Shown here piece after piece: positions 50,979 to 55,079 of a stretch of DNA of 55,079 nt. The notes under the pieces were generated by a model, which saw only the letters and a list, made by a program, of their open reading frames with translations, was not told the origin of the DNA and made no database searches. Each line of letters starts with the position of its first letter. The first letter of the stretch is position 1. This DNA is from Clostridiales bacterium (lineage in GTDB: Bacteria; Bacillota; Clostridia; Peptostreptococcales; Acidaminobacteraceae), in assembly GCA_016342415.1 (NCBI GenBank), contig JAEIOD010000032.1, positions 1 to 55,079 on the forward strand. The letters are read 5' to 3'. A program made the translations under genes and the position numbers.

Positions 50979-52931
50979 ATGAAAAAAAATTTAGCACAGA
51001 TATTTGAAACCAACAATTTGGAAGTAAGTGATGATAACTTTATGAGTATCATTGCTTCTTTATTATGTAAAAAACATCATATATCTATAGAAGATATCAA
51101 TACTACTCTTGATCAAAATCTGAAATATATTGAATGTGAAGCTGTGAAAACAGAAAGTCTCTATTCAATCTTTGATTCGTTTATGATGTCAGACAGACGT
51201 GAAAAGACAGGAAGTTATTACACACCGTATGCACTTGCTGAAAAAATGGTAAGAATGAGTTTTTATGACTATTTTAAAAAAAATGGATTTAAAGAGGAGT
51301 TAGACTTTTTTTACATTCCTTTTTACTATGAAGACAATAAGGTTTTTATCAATCAGCTGAGAACTCTTAAAATAGTAGATATTGCTTGTGGAACAGGTGT
51401 ATTTTTATTGGCGACTATTCATGTGATGATGTCCTATTATGAGACACTTCAAGTCTCATATAATATGACCGATTTAATTGATCAAGTTTATGGCGTAGAC
51501 ATCCAAGAGACACCTTTGGTTTTACTAAATCTATTTTTAAATGATCTATTATTAAGCAACCAATACCCTTTGAAAGAGTGTAATATAACAAGATGTGATT
51601 CAATATTGGACTATGCACCCAGTTTACGCTTTGATATAGTTATTGGAAATCCACCTTATGTTGGTGAGAAGGGTAATAAAGCATTGTTTGACAGGTATAA
51701 AAAAATAAGTGGTTATGAAGCTCGAATGGATTTGTTCTACTTCTTCATTTATAAAGGTTTTGAATTGTTAGAAGACCATGGAATCTTAAGTTATATCACA
51801 ACAAATTATTGGGTGACAGCTGATGGTGCGAAGAAGCTAAGATATTTTGTTCAGAATAATACAGCTCTTATGAGACTCATCAATTTGGATGAATGTAAAA
51901 TGTTTTCTGATGCAAAAGGTATGCATAACTTGATTTTTACATTAGCAAGATTTTCTTTGGATGATGTGATTGTTCAGGTGATTCAACAATCTAAAATATT
52001 AGATCTCAATATTTTGTATGATTATCAATACAAAATTGCACATGAGCAATTATTTTCAGAAACGGGTAATATTATTTTGTATGAAAAAATATTGTATTAT
52101 CCGATAATTCATAAAATACTTTCTCATTCATTTCAGACCTTAAACCAGGTGGTGACTATCAATCAAGGGATTGTAAGTGGCGCTGATAAAGTGACTAAAA
52201 AAATAATAGATCAGAAGTTAGAACCTTCAATTATTGAACAATACGATATTAAAGAGACAGATCCGATATTTGTATTTGACACCAAACCTTTTGAGTCGAA
52301 GTTTTTTAAACCGTTTTATAAGAATGGTCAAATCACACCTTATCAAATGGCCTTATCAGATCATAGATGGATTTTGTATCTAAACGATGGTGATTTGGAT
52401 GAATCGCATCAGGAATGGCAGCATCTATTACCTTTTAAACGTATTCTTTCAGAACGACGTGAAGTTAAAAATGGTGTTAGAAACTGGTATGCATTACAAT
52501 GGGGAAGGGCAGAAAAAATATTTGAGGGGGAGAAAATAGTTGTACCTCAAAGAGCAAATTACAATAATTTTGCTTATACAGATCAGCCGTTTTACAGTAG
52601 TGCAGATGTTTATTATTTGACACAAGGTCCTTTGAAGTTTTTATTAGGACTGCTGAATTCTAAATTATATTATTTCTGGTTCTATAATAGAGGCAAACGA
52701 AAAGGTAAAAGCTTAGAACTTTATGCAAAGCCATTGTCACAAGTACCGGTGCCTACAATTTCTTATATGCAGATAGAGATGTATGTCGAAGCGCTACTAA
52801 ACAATGATAAAGAAGCGAAGTCAAAGATTGATGATTTACTATATGAACATTTTGAATTAACAGCAGATGAAATTATTGAAGTTGAAACATTATATAATAG
52901 GGGCGGAAATGAAAAAAAAGTTAAATATTAA
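50979..52931 (+). CDS. Solitary N6-adenine DNA methyltransferase (M.TaqI/Eco57I type)
   Basis: 650 aa from ATG 50979 (AGGTGA upstream; the GTG at 50973 is within that site). Motif X region REKTGSYYTP (74-83), SAM motif I DIACGTGVFLLA (134-145), catalytic IGNPPYVGE with NPPY at 224-227, and a C-terminal TaqI-like specificity domain (VTINQGIVSGADKVT, WILYLNDGDLDES, VPQRANYNNFAYTD, YLTQGPLKFLLGLLNSKLYY). It methylates adenine at a sequence-specific site. No PD-(D/E)xK or other nuclease domain is fused, and none of the neighbours is a recognisable restriction enzyme, so it looks like an orphan. Its end overlaps the next gene by 23 bp. Confidence 0.85.
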   Translation: MKKNLAQIFETNNLEVSDDNFMSIIASLLCKKHHISIEDINTTLDQNLKYIECEAVKTESLYSIFDSFMMSDRREKTGSYYTPYALAEKMVRMSFYDYFKKNGFKEELDFFYIPFYYEDNKVFINQLRTLKIVDIACGTGVFLLATIHVMMSYYETLQVSYNMTDLIDQVYGVDIQETPLVLLNLFLNDLLLSNQYPLKECNITRCDSILDYAPSLRFDIVIGNPPYVGEKGNKALFDRYKKISGYEARMDLFYFFIYKGFELLEDHGILSYITTNYWVTADGAKKLRYFVQNNTALMRLINLDECKMFSDAKGMHNLIFTLARFSLDDVIVQVIQQSKILDLNILYDYQYKIAHEQLFSETGNIILYEKILYYPIIHKILSHSFQTLNQVVTINQGIVSGADKVTKKIIDQKLEPSIIEQYDIKETDPIFVFDTKPFESKFFKPFYKNGQITPYQMALSDHRWILYLNDGDLDESHQEWQHLLPFKRILSERREVKNGVRNWYALQWGRAEKIFEGEKIVVPQRANYNNFAYTDQPFYSSADVYYLTQGPLKFLLGLLNSKLYYFWFYNRGKRKGKSLELYAKPLSQVPVPTISYMQIEMYVEALLNNDKEAKSKIDDLLYEHFELTADEIIEVETLYNRGGNEKKVKY

Positions 52932-54309
52932 ACATGCAATATTCTTGGTCATAGTAGTACTGTTATTGATAAAACTAATGCAATTGACTGTTCTTGAAGA
53001 TGTATCTATTACAGATAGAGAAGTCAAAAAGTTTGAAGTCTCACAAGAGAATATCATCAGTTCGGGACAAGAAATAATCATTAAAAGTTTTGATGAGATT
53101 GATAGGGTAAAGTGGCTGAACAATGAACAACTCCTAATAGTAGGCAGTATCAAAGGTATACAGAACAAATATATATTTGATATAGCCAATTACGAGTTAA
53201 TGAGGTATAAAGAAGATGAACATGCACTAGATGATTATGGCGACTATACGGTTATTAAAGAAATACCCAACATAGGTCTTTTAAGTACAGATGGAAAATC
53301 TTTAGGGGTGTTAATTGACAGAAAATATCATGAAATCATTGGTGATGTGACTTATGACAATATAATGAGATACAAACTTTCAGATGATTTATCAAAGATG
53401 TTATTTTATAATGCATCAAAAGATACCATTGTAACTTATAGTTTTGAAAAAGAATTTTATAGAACGATAAAAGCACCGATCAATTCGTCAATTTTAGGAA
53501 ATTTTAAAGACTGTGTTCAGATATCGCCAGTTGGTGGTTATGTTTCAATAGAATACAGAAATGATATTTCTGAGGAATCGTATTTTTCTATTTATGGTGC
53601 AGACTCTGGAAAACTCTATGCTGAAGATGTATTTGGAATCCAACTGTCATGGGCGCCAGATGATAGCAGAGTATGTTACTTCTACTCTAAGGAAGTCTTA
53701 CAATTGGAAGAGTCGACTGTGGAAGGTATGGATTTCATGGGTAAAAGAATTGGTTATTATGATGTAGAGAATAAATCGATTGATTATATTGCAACATTAT
53801 CAGAAGATGATAGACTCATCTCAAAAGTTTATTGGTCAGACAGTATGATTACTACATTGACGGGTGATATCGATGATAAAATTTCTATTCATACATTATT
53901 ATCATATGATTTTGATTCAGAAATCTACAATGAATGGACATTAAATTTAACCGATTTGGATGTGGATACCAAGGTTGAACTATTAAATGATGTTGATGCT
54001 TTTATACTTTTATTGGAGGATTCCAAGACGCAACAAGTCATGAGAATTGAGAAAGATTCTAAAGAAGTATTTAGTTATAATGATATCAAATCTTTTGATA
54101 CAATAGATGAATCTGATCTGTACTACTACAAAGGTCAGAATAAGTTTATTACTGTTGACGATCAAATGGTGACCGTATCAAATGGTAAGTCCCAAGGCTT
54201 CATACAACTGGATGAGACCTCATATTACATCATCCCCAATGAAGCTTTGACACAGATAGGTGTCTGGTTTATTCAGAGCAATGAAATCAAGATACTTAAT
54301 ACAAATTAA
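52909..54309 (+). CDS. Membrane-anchored extracytoplasmic protein, possibly beta-propeller
   Basis: 466 aa from ATG 52909 (GGGGCGG upstream, weak). One N-terminal helix (KHAIFLVIVVLLLIKLMQL), then about 435 extracytoplasmic residues with repeated strand blocks (VKWLNNEQLLIVGSIKGIQN, LSWAPDDSRVCYF, VYWSDSMITTLTGD), each W-s-x-D/N like TolB-type propeller repeats. Function unknown. It begins 23 bp inside the methyltransferase gene, so the two are translated from one message even though their activities seem unrelated. Confidence 0.65.
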   Translation: MKKKLNIKHAIFLVIVVLLLIKLMQLTVLEDVSITDREVKKFEVSQENIISSGQEIIIKSFDEIDRVKWLNNEQLLIVGSIKGIQNKYIFDIANYELMRYKEDEHALDDYGDYTVIKEIPNIGLLSTDGKSLGVLIDRKYHEIIGDVTYDNIMRYKLSDDLSKMLFYNASKDTIVTYSFEKEFYRTIKAPINSSILGNFKDCVQISPVGGYVSIEYRNDISEESYFSIYGADSGKLYAEDVFGIQLSWAPDDSRVCYFYSKEVLQLEESTVEGMDFMGKRIGYYDVENKSIDYIATLSEDDRLISKVYWSDSMITTLTGDIDDKISIHTLLSYDFDSEIYNEWTLNLTDLDVDTKVELLNDVDAFILLLEDSKTQQVMRIEKDSKEVFSYNDIKSFDTIDESDLYYYKGQNKFITVDDQMVTVSNGKSQGFIQLDETSYYIIPNEALTQIGVWFIQSNEIKILNTN

Positions 54310-54314
54310 ATTGT

Positions 54315-54347
54315 AACCATACAATTCCTTAGAATTTGTATGGTTTT
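54315..54347 (+). terminator. Terminator of the methyltransferase operon
   Basis: AACCATACAATTC / GAATTTGTATGGTT (one bulged base), CTTA loop, TTTTC tail. Confidence 0.8.
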
Positions 54348-54367
54348 CATATATAAAGTTTTTTTTA

Positions 54368-54396
54368 TTTACATGATTTAAACATCATGATATTCT
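54368..54396 (+). promoter_or_regulatory. Promoter of the ECF S-component gene
   Basis: TTTACA (54368-54373), 17-bp spacer, TATTCT (54391-54396), leaving a short leader. No riboswitch fold is visible in the short leader. Confidence 0.6.
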
Positions 54397-54426
54397 TGCA
54401 ATGGAATAATAATTAGGAGGCTATTC

Positions 54427-54975
54427 ATGAAGACAAAAAATTTAGTATTTACATCAATATTCATCGCATTATGCTTTATAGCAACATGGATGATTAAATT
54501 TCCAATTTCATTTGGATGGGGTTACATCCACTTTGGTGATTCGGTTGTTATCTTAGCAGGTATGCTACTTGGTCCAGTATATGGTGCGATATCAGCATCA
54601 ATCGGCTCAGCGCTTGCGGATTATGCCAGTGGGTATGCGTATTATATGCCAGCAACTTTCATTGTAAAAGGTTTATTGGCTTTTTCAATTGGTTTTGCAT
54701 ATAAGAACTTAATCGGTGAAATAAGAAACAATGCTGGAACATTAAGAGTGATATATCATATTGCAGGTGCAATCGTTATAGTTGTGGGTGGATACTTTGT
54801 AACTGATTTACTACTGGCAAATCTACTTATTGTTGATGCAGAAGGAGCAACACCATTAGCGTACGCTGCTTTTGGATTACCTTGGAATGCAATACAAGCT
54901 GGGTTTGGTGCAGTTGTATCACTATTATTATACGTGCCGCTTAAAAAACCGTTTGAAAGTATGTATGAACAATAA
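54427..54975 (+). CDS. ECF transporter S component
   Basis: 182 aa, six helices, the typical S-component size. The segment YIHFGDSVVILAGMLLGPVY and GSALADYASGYAYYMPATFI match the PF07155-type S components, with the AxxxA-like ATPase-coupling face in the first helix. It would bind a vitamin or precursor and dock onto a shared EcfAA'T module, which is not in this window. The substrate (pantothenate, hydroxymethylpyrimidine or similar) cannot be fixed. AGGAGG precedes the ATG. Independent transcription unit. Confidence 0.85.
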   Translation: MKTKNLVFTSIFIALCFIATWMIKFPISFGWGYIHFGDSVVILAGMLLGPVYGAISASIGSALADYASGYAYYMPATFIVKGLLAFSIGFAYKNLIGEIRNNAGTLRVIYHIAGAIVIVVGGYFVTDLLLANLLIVDAEGATPLAYAAFGLPWNAIQAGFGAVVSLLLYVPLKKPFESMYEQ

Positions 54976-54979
54976 TCAC

Positions 54980-55004
54980 AATCACCTTCGGGTGATTTTT
55001 TTTT
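54980..55004 (+). terminator. Terminator of the ECF S-component gene
   Basis: AATCACC-TTCG-GGTGATT with TTCG tetraloop and T-run. Confidence 0.9.
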
Positions 55005-55079
55005 GTTAAAGAAAGTCTATTGATCCTCGTTCGATTTATACTATTGCAAGCATTGGAAACACATGATAAAATCTAGTTG

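Noticed and set aside
50979..52931. Type IIG restriction-modification enzyme
   Set aside because: At 650 aa there is no N-terminal PD-(D/E)xK nuclease region before the methyltransferase motifs.

Overview
The window reads as chromosomal DNA of a low-GC, Gram-positive-type anaerobe, most likely a member of the Clostridia (Bacillota). The basis is very AT-rich sequence, strong AGGAGG/GAGGTGA ribosome-binding sites, Gram-positive lipoprotein signals, CcpA-type cre-like operators, a compact clostridial Tad/Flp pilus locus with an FHA protein, and short hairpin-plus-T-run terminators after most transcription units. I cannot name the genus. Amino-acid and peptide fermentation is a recurring theme: a complete Opp oligopeptide transporter, a secreted M3 oligoendopeptidase F-like lipoprotein, an SstT Ser/Thr symporter, a KamA-family radical SAM aminomutase-like protein and glutamate dehydrogenase. 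Three of these units (opp, sstT, gdh) have a cre-like 16-mer upstream.

Layout. 1-3000: 3' end of a cyclophilin lipoprotein with a tandem-repeat linker, a tRNA-Leu(GAG), a GNAT gene broken by an exact inverted duplication, a small membrane protein and a decayed second tRNA-Leu. 3000-5200: a NiCo-type riboswitch and CDF metal exporter, then about 1.2 kb of mostly non-coding DNA with a probable frameshifted small gene and the opp promoter. 5187-11640: oppABCDF plus a small membrane protein. 11640-15260: a class V aminotransferase (cysteine desulfurase-like) behind a paired palindromic operator, a GNAT, and a ruined CDGSH iron-sulfur gene. 15258-18658: two membrane diguanylate cyclases on the minus strand. 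18869-19560: a ruined metallo-beta-lactamase-fold lipoprotein gene. 19772-24400: a DUF4153 membrane protein, a stand-alone AICAR transformylase under a ZTP riboswitch, and two small membrane proteins.

24747-32611: SstT, the KamA-like protein, a ClC-family protein with altered gating residues, NUDIX hydrolase with glutaminyl-tRNA synthetase, a membrane protein and a BadF-type kinase-like protein. 32665-37293: a six-gene Tad/Flp operon (TadZ, CpaF, TadB, TadC, an Flp1-like mini-pilin that is only 55 aa, and an FHA protein). 37352-44202: a DUF3795 protein, an HD-hydrolase/CoaD-like nucleotidyltransferase fusion, a BAAT-type acyl hydrolase with threonine at the nucleophile position, a chemoreceptor, glutaredoxin, a PHP phosphoesterase and a five-cysteine mini-protein. 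44242-49402: two small membrane proteins, gdhA, a flavodoxin-like protein and the peptidase lipoprotein. 49566-54309: two proteins of unknown function, a lone M.TaqI/Eco57I-type adenine methyltransferase and an overlapping membrane-anchored protein. 54427-end: an ECF transporter S component.

No insertion sequence, phage module, CRISPR array or rRNA is visible. The distinctive features are gene decay (three ruined protein genes, one probable fourth, one ruined tRNA), two metabolite/metal riboswitches, and several enzymes whose diagnostic active-site residues are substituted.
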